Position numbers and translations under genes: made by a program. Positions 17,153 to 25,541 of a stretch of 53,006 bases of DNA are shown in pieces. The notes beneath the pieces were generated by a model. That model did not search any database. It saw nothing but the letters and a program-made list of their open reading frames with translations, and was not told where the DNA came from. Each line of letters starts with the position of its first letter. Within the stretch, counting starts at the first letter, position 1. The stretch is from a virus: the IMG/VR virus record IMGVR_UViG_3300046520_000239, positions 1 through 53,006 of that record; one strand, given 5' to 3'.

Positions 17153-17337
17153 GTCTCAGCGAACTCCCAATGTTTTCAGGATCATTGGGTGGGCGGCGGC
17201 TGCAAGATTCAACGCAAGGGCGGTGGGGGTGCTGATGCTGACCGTGAAAATAAAAATTCGGAAAGAGCGAAGGCCTGGCGTCGCGAATTACCCGCGCTAG
17301 ACCCACCCCCTCAGGAGCCTCCGGTCATTTCCGTCCT
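17153..17337. other. Gap upstream of terminase; candidate cos region
   Basis: 185 bp without a gene. It holds element A (17200-17210), the inverted repeat CCCAATG/CATTGGG (17166-17189), and GC-rich G-runs near 17219-17231. In lambda, cos lies immediately before Nu1, so this is the best place for the packaging site. No cosN sequence can be recognised directly. Confidence 0.4.
17200..17210 (-). promoter_or_regulatory. Repeated late element, copy A
   Basis: Exact CTGCAAGATTC, 48 bases upstream of the small terminase start. The inverted repeat CCCAATG/CATTGGG (17166-17172, 17183-17189) lies between it and the start codon. Likely starts the terminase transcript. Confidence 0.65.
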
Positions 17338-17652
17338 TCAACGAAGTGGGCGCTCCGCTCCGACATACGGGATCAGCGTCCGCCTCTTCACGTAACGGAT
17401 TGCAGGGCGGCCGTTCCTATTGAAACGCGGCTTGATCTTCATGACAGGGCGGCTCTTCACACTCACCGCGCGGTCAAGGCCATGCCGCTCGAGTTCGGCG
17501 TTGTAAGCCTTTAGCCATGCCGCGATTGCCTCCTTCTCAGTACCACTGGCGTTGTTAAATGCAGTGACCTTGGCGGTGGCTACCGATCCTGGGGATGCAG
17601 TCTTCATGTCCTGCTGAGCATGGCGCTCGGGTGTCCACGGTGGTCGTCTCAT
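17338..17652 (-). CDS. Hypothetical basic protein
   Basis: 104 residues from ATG 17652 (MRRPPWTP), overlapping the upstream stop as ATGA with GGAGGTGGGGT in front. Strongly basic C-terminal half (KSRPVMKIKPRFNRNGRPAI). It is the last of three coupled genes before the terminase region. Position near terS would suit an HNH or packaging accessory protein, but no such motif is present. Function unknown. Confidence 0.75.
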   Translation of the reverse strand: MRRPPWTPERHAQQDMKTASPGSVATAKVTAFNNASGTEKEAIAAWLKAYNAELERHGLDRAVSVKSRPVMKIKPRFNRNGRPAIRYVKRRTLIPYVGAERPLR

Positions 17653-18065
17653 ACCCCACCTCCAACTTCCCACATCCACAGCCCATCGGGCCCGATAACG
17701 CGCCTAGACTTCGCCTCGGGATCGAACTCCTTCACGAACGGGATATCCTTCGCCCATTCGCCGAACGCCTCGGCTCTCTTGTCGAGTTCCGCCACCGCTG
17801 CGCCAGCCGTGTCGATCTGCGCAGCCATCTCCTTGAGCCGATCCACGGACAGCTTGGCCATGTATGAATCGAAGCCCCTCTGGTGCGTGGAGCCGACGCG
17901 TGGCGGCACCATCACGGTGACCACCTCATGCTCTCCGGCGAGCAGCTCACGGATGAAGGCCTCCTGATAAGGCTTGAGCGCAGCCGGGCGCAGCGGCTTG
18001 ACACGGATGCCGGGCTTTCGGTCTGCGAGTGCGGCGATGCACCATTCTTCGGGTGTCTGGGTCAT
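17649..18065 (-). CDS. Hypothetical protein
   Basis: 138 residues from ATG 18065, four-base overlaps with both neighbours. A basic N-terminal part (ADRKPGIRVKPLRPAALKPYQEAF) precedes helical sequence with VDRLKEMAAQID and VAELDKRAEAFGEW. No domain recognised. Confidence 0.75.
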   Translation of the reverse strand: MTQTPEEWCIAALADRKPGIRVKPLRPAALKPYQEAFIRELLAGEHEVVTVMVPPRVGSTHQRGFDSYMAKLSVDRLKEMAAQIDTAGAAVAELDKRAEAFGEWAKDIPFVKEFDPEAKSRRVIGPDGLWMWEVGGGV

Positions 18066-18343
18066 GCTGCGGCTCCGTCCTTCGCAATCAGACCGACGTC
18101 GTCCATCCAGTCCTGCAAGAGCTGCTCGGCGATATTCTTGGCATCGTCCTCACCGAACGTGGGGATCTTAGTCCCCCTGAAATCGGAGGCGTGCTTACCT
18201 GGGAATGCGTACTCGATCTCAAGCGAGCGGCATTCGAGCTTGCCGACTTTCGCCGCCTTGATCGTGCAGGCATGCTCAGTACCGAGGTATCCCCAGATAC
18301 CGTCACCGAACTCGGAATAATCCTCCCACCTGATCACACCCAT
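18062..18343 (-). CDS. Hypothetical protein
   Basis: 93 residues from ATG 18343 with an AAGGAGG site. Trp-rich N-terminus, acidic helical C-terminus (EDDAKNIAEQLLQDWMDD). First gene of a three-gene unit driven by the promoter-like element at 18372-18403. Function unknown. Confidence 0.75.
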   Translation of the reverse strand: MGVIRWEDYSEFGDGIWGYLGTEHACTIKAAKVGKLECRSLEIEYAFPGKHASDFRGTKIPTFGEDDAKNIAEQLLQDWMDDVGLIAKDGAAA

Positions 18344-18371
18344 CGCCGCACCTCCTTACGCATTCGATGAG

Positions 18372-18403
18372 ATTATGGTGTGCGCCCGATGTGCCTCGCG
18401 CAA
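18372..18403 (-). promoter_or_regulatory. TTGCGC-type promoter-like element P1
   Basis: On the minus strand TTGCGC, 20 bases, CATAAT, with GCACACAC in the spacer; 29 bases upstream of the gene at 18343. One of five copies. Confidence 0.55.
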
Positions 18404-18480
18404 ACGCCGGCGGAAATGAGGGTGACGAGCCGCCACAATCTCGGATAGACATCAGGTCACGGCACAAGGGGACTAGGCAC

Positions 18481-19359
18481 ATGCGCATAGATGAATTCGA
18501 CCTCGAGAAACGGGAGAAGGCTGAGGTCGTCCCGTCACCCGGAAAGTGCATCTACTGCTACGAAGTCCTGCCACCCGAGAAGCTGACCGACGAGCACGTG
18601 ATCCCATACGCACTGGCAGCCGATACCCTGATTTTCGAGAAGTCCTGCTGCACGGTCTGCCAGAAGGAGATCACGCGCTTTGAACAGAATGTTCTGCGGC
18701 ATCAGCTTGGCGCCTTCCGCGCGCAGGTTGATGCACCAACCCGCAAGAAGAAGGATCGCCTCAAGGAGGTTGTCATCCACTTCATCGAGGTTGATGACGA
18801 AGCCAATCAGATCCGCGATCTCGGAAAGAGAACGATTCCGATTGAGAAGGCACCGCTGGTGATCAACCTGTGGCAATCGCCGCCCCCACGGATCCAGCAG
18901 GAGACAGTAAGCCGACCTGACCAGCCTTGGACTTATTTTGTGAAGAGCGAAGTCGATGCTCTGAATAAGCAGATCCGGGAAGAAACCGGGGCCAATCACG
19001 TGGCCATGAGCCTCGGCAACGTCAACAGAGTGCACTACCTGCGATTTCTGGCCAAGACTGCTCATGCGTTCGTATCTGCAAACATCGGCCCGGATTCGTT
19101 CGAACCCTACCTGACGGACGTCATCCTGAACAAAACCGACGACGTTGGCCTGTATGTCGGGGATGTGCCCGGTGTTCACGAGTTCGCCGAAAACCACGAA
19201 AGCACCCTGCAGATTTCCATGGGAAGACTGACCGCAGGACCGGCGGCGGGGTCCATTGCAGTATATCTGCAGCTCTATCCGAGCCTAAAAAGCCCCGAGC
19301 ACATGATCATCGTCGGGAAACCGCTTATCGATATGGATCTGAAATACCACGAGGAATAG
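18481..19359 (+). CDS. HNH nuclease-like protein
   Basis: 292 residues from ATG 18481 (MRIDEFDLEKREK), AAGGGG site; the longer frame to 18367 is unneeded. Residues about 23-60 read C-x2-C, then LTDEHVIPYAL, then C-C-T-x-C: a zinc-framed HNH (beta-beta-alpha metal) core with the His in DEHVIP. The remaining 230 residues have no recognised domain. On the opposite strand to the late genes and paired with a HEPN-like gene 37 bases downstream. A defence role for the pair is inference. Confidence 0.75.
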   Translation: MRIDEFDLEKREKAEVVPSPGKCIYCYEVLPPEKLTDEHVIPYALAADTLIFEKSCCTVCQKEITRFEQNVLRHQLGAFRAQVDAPTRKKKDRLKEVVIHFIEVDDEANQIRDLGKRTIPIEKAPLVINLWQSPPPRIQQETVSRPDQPWTYFVKSEVDALNKQIREETGANHVAMSLGNVNRVHYLRFLAKTAHAFVSANIGPDSFEPYLTDVILNKTDDVGLYVGDVPGVHEFAENHESTLQISMGRLTAGPAAGSIAVYLQLYPSLKSPEHMIIVGKPLIDMDLKYHEE

Positions 19360-19396
19360 TTCCGCCACTATCGACAGTCAGGGCATCGAGGAATTC

Positions 19397-20308
19397 ATGA
19401 GTTCGATAAAGGAATACATGCATGAGATCTGGTCTCAGCGAGATGCCGAGATCAGCTTCCTATGTCCGCACTGTGGGCACCCGGCATCTGCGTTGTTGAA
19501 AATTCCAGGGGATCAAGAAGAGCATTTCGAGGAGGTGTCCTGCCTCAACGACGACGATCCGCACGACTGGACCGTCATCATCCGATATTACGAACTGACC
19601 GGCTTCACAGCCGAGCTGGAAGAGGATTCCGAGGTCGACGTGACCATCAAAGTTGGTGGCAATCATTACGACGAGGACTGGGATGAACCCGATCCCGAAC
19701 CAGGTGCGTATGGGATCTTCCAGAATGCGATGGGCGAATGGAGGAGGAACGTCTTCGACCTGAGCACGCCGGGCGGCGCGAGCAGCAGAAACCGAATGCT
19801 GTTCACCACGCTGTACTCGATCCTTGAGGCGTACCTGTCGGACTCCATTGTAGGATCCGCACTCGCAGACATTCCGGTACAGAGGCGGCTGATCAAGCTG
19901 AAGGAGCTAGATCTGCACGACAAGCAACTAAGTCTCGATACCGTCTTGGAGAACCCAAACGTCGTCCGCGACATGCTTCGCGCAGTCCTTCAGAAGTTTT
20001 CCTTCCACAAGTTGGTTCCAGTAAGCCGGATCGCCGAGGTAGCCTTCGGCAAGCCTATCCTGCCGCGAGACCAAGAGGATCGGGCACTTGCGGTGGATTC
20101 TGTTCAGAAGAGGCATGACTGCGTCCATCGCAACGGCTTCGATACCGACGGGAACCAGCACACGGACATCACCCAGGATTACCTCAATAAGTTGGGGAAT
20201 ATCTTCGAAGGCATGGCGGCGGCTCTCGAGGAAGCGATCCGGCATGCGGAAGCGAAGAAATTCTTCGAGGATCACGATGCTCAGGATGACCTGAAGCCGG
20301 ATCAATGA
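19397..20308 (+). CDS. HEPN-domain protein with N-terminal zinc motif
   Basis: 303 residues. N-terminus has CPHCG (23-27) followed by acidic beta sequence. From about residue 130 it is helical and carries QKRHDCVHRNG: R239...H244 fits the R-x4-H catalytic motif of HEPN ribonucleases, and the H-R-N-G ending is usual in toxin/defence HEPN proteins. It probably cleaves RNA, possibly in abortive infection, with the HNH-like gene upstream as partner. The function is inferred from the motif alone. Confidence 0.72.
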   Translation: MSSIKEYMHEIWSQRDAEISFLCPHCGHPASALLKIPGDQEEHFEEVSCLNDDDPHDWTVIIRYYELTGFTAELEEDSEVDVTIKVGGNHYDEDWDEPDPEPGAYGIFQNAMGEWRRNVFDLSTPGGASSRNRMLFTTLYSILEAYLSDSIVGSALADIPVQRRLIKLKELDLHDKQLSLDTVLENPNVVRDMLRAVLQKFSFHKLVPVSRIAEVAFGKPILPRDQEDRALAVDSVQKRHDCVHRNGFDTDGNQHTDITQDYLNKLGNIFEGMAAALEEAIRHAEAKKFFEDHDAQDDLKPDQ

Positions 20309-20327
20309 CGGCGCCGCTGAAATGCAA

Positions 20328-20359
20328 ACCGCCGCCGAGCTGTTGAGCCGGGCGGCGGT
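20328..20359 (-). terminator. Putative terminator hairpin
   Basis: Nine-base arms ACCGCCGCC/GGCGGCGGT with a 14-base loop. On the minus strand the tail TTTGCATTT follows, so it would end the 20518-20871 transcript. The remainder of the 20309-20517 gap shows nothing further. Confidence 0.5.
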
Positions 20360-20517
20360 GTCAGAAGACGAATGCCGACAATAGACCCCGCTCAGCCGCT
20401 CAAAAAGCACGACTGGATGTTGCGGAGTAATCTCTCAGATTCCTCCTTGCGGATCGCCCATCGGTGCTTCCAGACGCCGTTCACGCTAAGCTTGAAGCGA
20501 TCGTATTCGTCGGCCTT

Positions 20518-20871
20518 TTAACGCGAGGTAAGAGCGACCGTCAGAGTATCCGCTGCTTCCGTGGCCTCATAAGGCCATGTATCGTCTGCGGGTTCTGTGT
20601 CGATCCATGGCTCGGCGAGATCGCAAGTTACGAAAGCCTGCAACCGCGCGCGGTCACGAGCATTCTCGGTATCAGCCTCAGCGAGATCAACGCCGATAGC
20701 AGCCGCGACTTCTTCCCCCGTGATCACTCCGGCTTCGACGTCCGCGAGCGCAGCTTCAATGAACTTCTTCGGATGCAGCCAGCCACGCTCGCGGTGCCAG
20801 ACCATGCCCTCCGTCCGCACCGCTGTCAAAAGCGACATACTCTCGTATTCGTTCAATTCTATTATTGGCAT
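20518..20871 (-). CDS. Hypothetical acidic protein
   Basis: 117 residues from ATG 20871 (MPIIELNEYES) with GAGGAGGATGTG in front; the longer frame to 21186 covers another gene's start and is rejected. Contains FIEAALADVEAGVITGEEVAAAIGVDLAEA, a helical acidic stretch. Driven by promoter-like element P2. Function unknown. Confidence 0.7.
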   Translation of the reverse strand: MPIIELNEYESMSLLTAVRTEGMVWHRERGWLHPKKFIEAALADVEAGVITGEEVAAAIGVDLAEADTENARDRARLQAFVTCDLAEPWIDTEPADDTWPYEATEAADTLTVALTSR

Positions 20872-20899
20872 CACATCCTCCTCGTAATCGGTACCTGAG

Positions 20900-20931
20900 A
20901 TAAAGGTGTGTGCTGGTGGCGCACGGCGCAA
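20900..20931 (-). promoter_or_regulatory. TTGCGC-type promoter-like element P2
   Basis: Minus strand TTGCGC, 20 bases, CTTTAT with GCACACAC in the spacer; 29 bases upstream of the gene at 20871. Confidence 0.55.
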
Positions 20932-21019
20932 ACGCCGGCAGGATTCGCCGGACGGGTGACGACCTCGCTCGACACCTGAACAGGGTTCTGCTTCATTGAG
21001 CCAAACAGGGGATTCGATC

Positions 21020-21634
21020 ATGTGGGAGTGGCTGTCGCAGCTCAGTGGTGGGCAAGCGAGCTTCGTCGGGACGCTCACAGGATCCGTGCTAGGGTTCGTT
21101 GCTCTCGTAGTCGGTGCGCTTTTCAATTTCAGGCTTAATCGGAAGCGGGATGCGCTTCTGCGTGAAGACGAGGCCGCAGCCGTCACCGCTGCTCTTTACA
21201 GCGAAATCATTCTCGTGAGGGCGGAGCTAGCGCGCACGGCACGGCTTGTGGCGAAGATCGAGATGCGGCATGCGAAGTTCGACGCGCACTTCATGGAGTA
21301 TGTTCGACTTCAGGATCCGATGCTCTACAAGGCGTTGGCAAATAAGCTCGGCCTTCTCGATCCATTGATTGTCCTGGGCATCACTGCTTTCCATTCCAGG
21401 GTGCAGACGGTACGCGAATGGCTTCCGCAGCTCGTCGACAAAGCAGATCGGGGATTTAGCTACAGCGCGCTGTCAGTTCTGGAGCCCGCTCTACAAGCAA
21501 TTGATGACATTAAGCCAGTACTCGACACAATGGCGGATAAGATGAAGATCGAGAGGCCGAAGGAGGAAGCCGATCTCGGGGCCGTACGCGACGTCGCCGA
21601 TATGGAGCGGGAGAACTTCGCCCAGCAGTCCTGA
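21020..21634 (+). CDS. Membrane-anchored protein, unknown function
   Basis: 204 residues from ATG 21020 (MWEWLSQLSGGQ); a TTG at 20996 is possible. Residues about 10-32 are one transmembrane helix, followed by basic FNFRLNRKRD, then a long cytoplasmic helical domain with an Arg/Glu-rich centre. The single-anchor plus helical-domain form is seen in phage exclusion genes, but no named family is recognised. It stands next to the restriction cassette on the opposite strand. Confidence 0.7.
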   Translation: MWEWLSQLSGGQASFVGTLTGSVLGFVALVVGALFNFRLNRKRDALLREDEAAAVTAALYSEIILVRAELARTARLVAKIEMRHAKFDAHFMEYVRLQDPMLYKALANKLGLLDPLIVLGITAFHSRVQTVREWLPQLVDKADRGFSYSALSVLEPALQAIDDIKPVLDTMADKMKIERPKEEADLGAVRDVADMERENFAQQS

Positions 21635-21642
21635 GTGGATTT

Positions 21643-22410
21643 CTAGGATCGGCCGATGATGGTGCCCGCATTGTAGTGCTCGTTCTCTTTATAGAGAATG
21701 ATGCGTCCCGGTAACATGGTCGCTTGCCAGCCGGGCGGGAGCACGCCGAGCACTGATAAGATGACCTCCCGCGTCGTGGAGGGTTTCACAACGAATAGCG
21801 GAACGACGGCAGCCTCGAGCTCAGCATGAGCCTTTCTGGACCCTTTTGACTTCCCTTGGGCGCGCAGCGTGTAGGGAAGCTGCGCTCGAAGTGCTTCAAG
21901 TACTCGGGTCGCGGGGACGCCGCCGTCCGTGGCGATATCGACAGGATAGTCGAGATCGATCGGATACTGAGCATCGAACCCTTTTTCCTTGAGTTCGGTT
22001 TTGTCTCGGTTTCTGCCCGGGTCATTCGAGCCGAAGCCCGATGAATTCCACCACACGTCTCCGGACGTAGACTCGTAGTAGCGGATCAGCAGCTTTTCCA
22101 AGTCCATGGCCGTGAAAACGAAGACGCGGGCGGCCTTGAACTGCACATCGCTTGGCTTCAGGTTCAGCCGATGCTGGATGGTCCAGGAGTGCTTTCGCAG
22201 CCTGCCGCGAAGACCAGAGTCCGCGTCGGTCTTGCCGACGTAGACCACGTGCCCGTCGAGCAGGAGCTGATAGACCCCTTGCTCGTCCGCGACGTGCGCG
22301 GTGTGTTCGGGAGTCAACGAGGCGGACTCCATGGTTGCGAAGACACTGACGAGGCTGTTTAGCAGCGCCGTCGGCAGGTCGAATTCAAACTCACGGTAGC
22401 CTTCCGCCAA
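21643..22410 (-). CDS. GIY-YIG restriction endonuclease, Eco29kI-like
   Basis: 255 residues from TTG 22410, three bases after the methylase stop, with GGAG seven bases upstream; no ATG fits better. Residues about 45-72 read GVYQLLLDGHVVYVGKT...RGRLRKH, the GIY-YIG core with its Arg. The later segment WWNSSGFGSNDPGRNRD is typical of the Eco29kI branch of type II enzymes. Eco29kI itself cuts CCGCGG; specificity here cannot be read from sequence. The weak start and last position after Vsr and methylase would keep nuclease levels low. Confidence 0.82.
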   Translation of the reverse strand: MAEGYREFEFDLPTALLNSLVSVFATMESASLTPEHTAHVADEQGVYQLLLDGHVVYVGKTDADSGLRGRLRKHSWTIQHRLNLKPSDVQFKAARVFVFTAMDLEKLLIRYYESTSGDVWWNSSGFGSNDPGRNRDKTELKEKGFDAQYPIDLDYPVDIATDGGVPATRVLEALRAQLPYTLRAQGKSKGSRKAHAELEAAVVPLFVVKPSTTREVILSVLGVLPPGWQATMLPGRIILYKENEHYNAGTIIGRS

Positions 22411-22412
22411 TC

Positions 22413-23561
22413 TCAGGCTCCGATCTGAGAGGCGACGCTACGCCCGACAACTGTTGCCAGCTCGACGGGAACGGCGTTGCCGAGCTGACGCATGGTTTCG
22501 GTCCACGAGCCATGGAAGACGTAATCGTCGGGGAAGGTCTGCAGGCGGGCGGATTCCCTGACAGTGAAGTAGCGGACTGATCCATCAGGACGACGAAGCA
22601 TGTTCTCGCCGCCCGGAACACCGTGAACGCCAGCCTTCAAGGTCTTGGCGGGCTCATGCAACGGGCTGCCTGTATGACCGGGGTACGAGCGAGCACCTGG
22701 CTGGTAGCGGTGATTGTAGACGATGATGTCGGATGGGATCTTCTTCGTTGGATCCGGAAGACCGACCAGCGCATCGGCAACCGTGCGCCACGGCAGTTCG
22801 TCCGGCATCGGCATATTGCTGATGCGGTCGCTGGCAGCAATCTCCGGGCGATCCTTCTTAGCGACGCGATGGCGATCCCAATACTCTCCGTTGATCTGAT
22901 CCCATAGCAACGACTCGCGGGAATGCGTCTCGTGTGGGAAGTGAAATGCTTTGCCGAGATCTTCGCGGATCCCGATGAAGAACACCCGCTCGCGCTTCTG
23001 AGGTATGCCGTAGTTGGCGGCATTCAGGAGCTGCGTGACCACGCGGTAATTGAGTCCATCGCGGCTAGCGCTCGTGTGGTGCTGCTCGAGACGAGAAAGA
23101 TGATCCTGCCAGGATTCGTCCGTGCCTTTGACGATATCCGGATGCGACAACTGCAATCTGATGTATTCGAAATAATTGCGGAAAGAGGCACGGGTCAGGC
23201 CCTTGACGTTCTCGAAGATGAAAGCCTTCGGGCGCGCCTGACGGACGGCCCGGATTGCCTGTGGGAACATGTCGCGATGGTCGTCATAGGCCGCATGCTT
23301 GCCGCCCATTGAGAACGGCTGGCAGGGAGGCCCCCCAGAAACGAGGCCGATCTTGCCCTCGAACGCGGTGAAGTCGACGTCGCGCACATCGCCATGCTTG
23401 ACCTTCCAGCCCTTCACCGCCCCCATGCCGAGGCGCTGGTTTTCCTTGATGGTGTCGACACAGTAGTCGTCCCACTCGACCACGCTGGCAGGCCTGAAAC
23501 CTGCCGAGTGCAATCCAAGTCCTAGGCCACCGGCACCCGCAAATAACTCAATCGACCTCAT
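22413..23561 (-). CDS. DNA (cytosine-5) methyltransferase of the restriction cassette
   Basis: 382 residues from ATG 23561, overlapping the Vsr gene end by 14 bases. Complete m5C motif set: I (ELFAGAGGLGLGLHSAG), IV with catalytic Cys (GGPPCQPFS), VI (ENVKG), VIII (QKRERVFFIG), IX (RESARLQTFPDDY) and X (QLGNAVPV). It protects the phage and host from the GIY-YIG nuclease just downstream. Confidence 0.93.
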   Translation of the reverse strand: MRSIELFAGAGGLGLGLHSAGFRPASVVEWDDYCVDTIKENQRLGMGAVKGWKVKHGDVRDVDFTAFEGKIGLVSGGPPCQPFSMGGKHAAYDDHRDMFPQAIRAVRQARPKAFIFENVKGLTRASFRNYFEYIRLQLSHPDIVKGTDESWQDHLSRLEQHHTSASRDGLNYRVVTQLLNAANYGIPQKRERVFFIGIREDLGKAFHFPHETHSRESLLWDQINGEYWDRHRVAKKDRPEIAASDRISNMPMPDELPWRTVADALVGLPDPTKKIPSDIIVYNHRYQPGARSYPGHTGSPLHEPAKTLKAGVHGVPGGENMLRRPDGSVRYFTVRESARLQTFPDDYVFHGSWTETMRQLGNAVPVELATVVGRSVASQIGA

Positions 23562-23979
23562 CACAAAGGAACTTCCGTATGTTCTCGCCAAGTTGTGGCA
23601 GGTTCGCTTTCGTGACCTGACATTCCCAGGCGATCATTTCATCCCACCCCAGCGCCTTCAGATGTGCGCTGTTCTGAGCATCGCGTTCAGCGTTTCGTGC
23701 AAGCTTCGGTCCCCAGAAGTCAAGACGAGACTTCGGTAGGCGCGCGAGTTTGCACGACGAATCATCGTGGCGATGCCAAAAGCAACCGTGCACGAAAAGT
23801 ACTTTTTTTCGACTACCAAAAACGAGATCGGGGGTGCCAGGCACATCTTTTCGATGGAGCCGATACCGAAATCCCATACCGTGGACGAGACGTCGCACGA
23901 CAAGCTCCGGCTTCGAATCTTTGCTGCGGATCCGGGACATCCGCTCCGATCGAGATTTTGGATCTAGTGTGTCAGCCAT
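23548..23979 (-). CDS. vsr: Very short patch repair endonuclease (Vsr)
   Basis: 143 residues from ATG 23979 (MADTLDPKSRSERMSRI). Contains the family signature FRYRLHRKDVPGTPDLVF with the catalytic Asp, and VLFVHGCFWHRHD with zinc/active-site residues. Vsr nicks T:G mismatches that come from deamination of 5-methylcytosine and is often linked to m5C methylases. It is first in the V-M-R order and overlaps the methylase start. No clear ribosome site precedes the ATG. Confidence 0.9.
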   Translation of the reverse strand: MADTLDPKSRSERMSRIRSKDSKPELVVRRLVHGMGFRYRLHRKDVPGTPDLVFGSRKKVLFVHGCFWHRHDDSSCKLARLPKSRLDFWGPKLARNAERDAQNSAHLKALGWDEMIAWECQVTKANLPQLGENIRKFLCDEVD

Positions 23980-24037
23980 GGCTAGCGAAATGGTTGCAAA
24001 AGGATATTGTCGATACGCAGATAGGGCTAGAGGGGAC

Positions 24038-24280
24038 ATGAAGCAAAGACTGGAATCCAACGCACGTAAACTTGCGGCAGCCGCTAAGGCTCGTCCCGCT
24101 GAGACGCGGTGGTCGCTGATCGGGGCTGCGGCAGGTGCCGTCCTCGGCCTCGTAGTCGGTGGCGTAGGGATTGCGGCCATGGGTGGCGCAGCAGGCGTAC
24201 CAGCAGCCGTCATCCTTGCTTTAGTTGGCGGGGTGCTCGGCAACCGCTACTGTATCAGCAAGGACAGACCTGTTCTGTGA
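24038..24280 (+). CDS. Small glycine-zipper membrane protein
   Basis: 80 residues from ATG 24038 with AGGGGAC in front. A basic N-terminal 30 residues is followed by two Gly/Ala-rich hydrophobic helices (GAAAGAVLGLVVGGVGIAAMGG and PAAVILALVGGVLGN), a glycine-zipper-like pattern seen in pore-forming or membrane-packing proteins. The stop overlaps the GTG start of the next gene. Function unknown; an effector role in a small cassette is speculative. Confidence 0.65.
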   Translation: MKQRLESNARKLAAAAKARPAETRWSLIGAAAGAVLGLVVGGVGIAAMGGAAGVPAAVILALVGGVLGNRYCISKDRPVL

Positions 24281-24822
24281 GCGACTTCCACAGCACTGAG
24301 GGAGGCGCGTTCGTCAGCCTGGCCAAGGAGCAGCTTGAAGGCGCCCTCGTGCTCGACGAAGAGCAGCGCAAACGTGGCAAGATCCTATTCCGACCGACGC
24401 TGTTCCTGGCAGGACAGGGACTGGAGCTGATGCTCAAAGGATGCACCGTTTGGAATGACCAGACGATCAACAGAAGCGGTCGCGGCGGGCACGATATCGT
24501 CACCTTGTGGCAATCGGATACATGCGAGCCTGTTCGTGGGCATGTGTTTGTGAACGCCAGCAGACTTGCGGCCGAGCACAGAGACAGCGGGCGATATCCG
24601 GATGCCATTGCCGAAGACGATGTACTGAAGACAATTGATGAGTATGTGCGCGCCCTCGGAGCCCTTCATGGTGGGGGCGGCTATCCACTGCGGTATCCCG
24701 CCGATCCGAACACGATGGCCCCTCGAACTCCATTCCTCGTGAAGACTCTCTGGGCAACGGCCGACGATTTCGTCAAGCGACCCGATGACTTCAGGCTCCA
24801 TGCCTTCCGAGGTTTCGCCTGA
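24277..24822 (+). CDS. HEPN-like helical protein
   Basis: 181 residues from GTG 24277, overlapping the previous stop. The pattern FRPTLFLAGQGLELMLKGC...GGHDIVTLW resembles the first helices of HEPN-type proteins, where a G-H-D segment follows the helix, but no R-x4-6-H catalytic pair is obvious. It is coupled to a membrane gene upstream and followed by another. The HEPN relation is tentative. Confidence 0.6.
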   Translation: MSDFHSTEGGAFVSLAKEQLEGALVLDEEQRKRGKILFRPTLFLAGQGLELMLKGCTVWNDQTINRSGRGGHDIVTLWQSDTCEPVRGHVFVNASRLAAEHRDSGRYPDAIAEDDVLKTIDEYVRALGALHGGGGYPLRYPADPNTMAPRTPFLVKTLWATADDFVKRPDDFRLHAFRGFA

Positions 24823-24854
24823 ACGGCATTGAATGATGTGTTGTGGGGGGGGCC

Positions 24855-25541
24855 ATGTGGGAACTGATTGGTGAAGCGTTCGATATGAATTCGTACGGAA
24901 AGGCGGATCTGCTACCCGCCTCCGTAACGCTGCTGCTTGGTCTTCTCTGGGCAACTTTTGTTCCTTATCGGCAATCGTCGGAGTATGGAATCAATCCGCT
25001 TGCGTCCATCATGCGCGCAGTGGGCGTCTTCTTCGCAATGGTGCTCGCACTGGAACTAAATGATGCCGGTTACCGGCTTGTCGGAGCTTGTATTGGCCTT
25101 CTTGCTGTTGGCGCTGCGACGTCACCCTGCTTTGTGGTGTCTCTGCCGGTATCGAAAGATGAAGAACCTAACGGTATCATTAGGTTCTTCCGAAATGCCG
25201 GCGAGCGTTTCCTGGACAGCAAATTCGCCGCGCTCATCGCTCTTATGCTAGGATCACTTATTACCCTGATATTCGGGTTCGATGTTGCCATTTGGTGCAC
25301 GTTGACGCTCGCGGGCTTCCTGTTACTCGCGAAAATCGGGAAGACTCACGAGGGCCTGAATGCCTTGGCGTTCCAGCGACGTGGGTATTTCAGGTTGATG
25401 GCGTTTATATCGGCGGGCTTCATGCTGCACGCGATCTTCTCGCTAACCTCCATAGTTAAGAACTTTGCTCACCTAACCCTAGGTGATTTCTGGTCAGTCT
25501 TGGTTCTGGTGGCGGGATTCCTGCTCGGTGCTTTGTTCTAA
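24855..25541 (+). CDS. Multi-spanning membrane protein
   Basis: 228 residues from ATG 24855; an in-frame GTG at 24843 is possible. About six to seven transmembrane helices alternate with short basic loops (for example LPASVTLLLGLLWATF, IMRAVGVFFAMVLAL, FWSVLVLVAGFLLG). It ends convergently, overlapping the gene at 25538 by four bases. Unknown function, probably working with the two upstream genes. Sequence looks less GC-rich than the morphogenesis genes. Confidence 0.7.
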   Translation: MWELIGEAFDMNSYGKADLLPASVTLLLGLLWATFVPYRQSSEYGINPLASIMRAVGVFFAMVLALELNDAGYRLVGACIGLLAVGAATSPCFVVSLPVSKDEEPNGIIRFFRNAGERFLDSKFAALIALMLGSLITLIFGFDVAIWCTLTLAGFLLLAKIGKTHEGLNALAFQRRGYFRLMAFISAGFMLHAIFSLTSIVKNFAHLTLGDFWSVLVLVAGFLLGALF

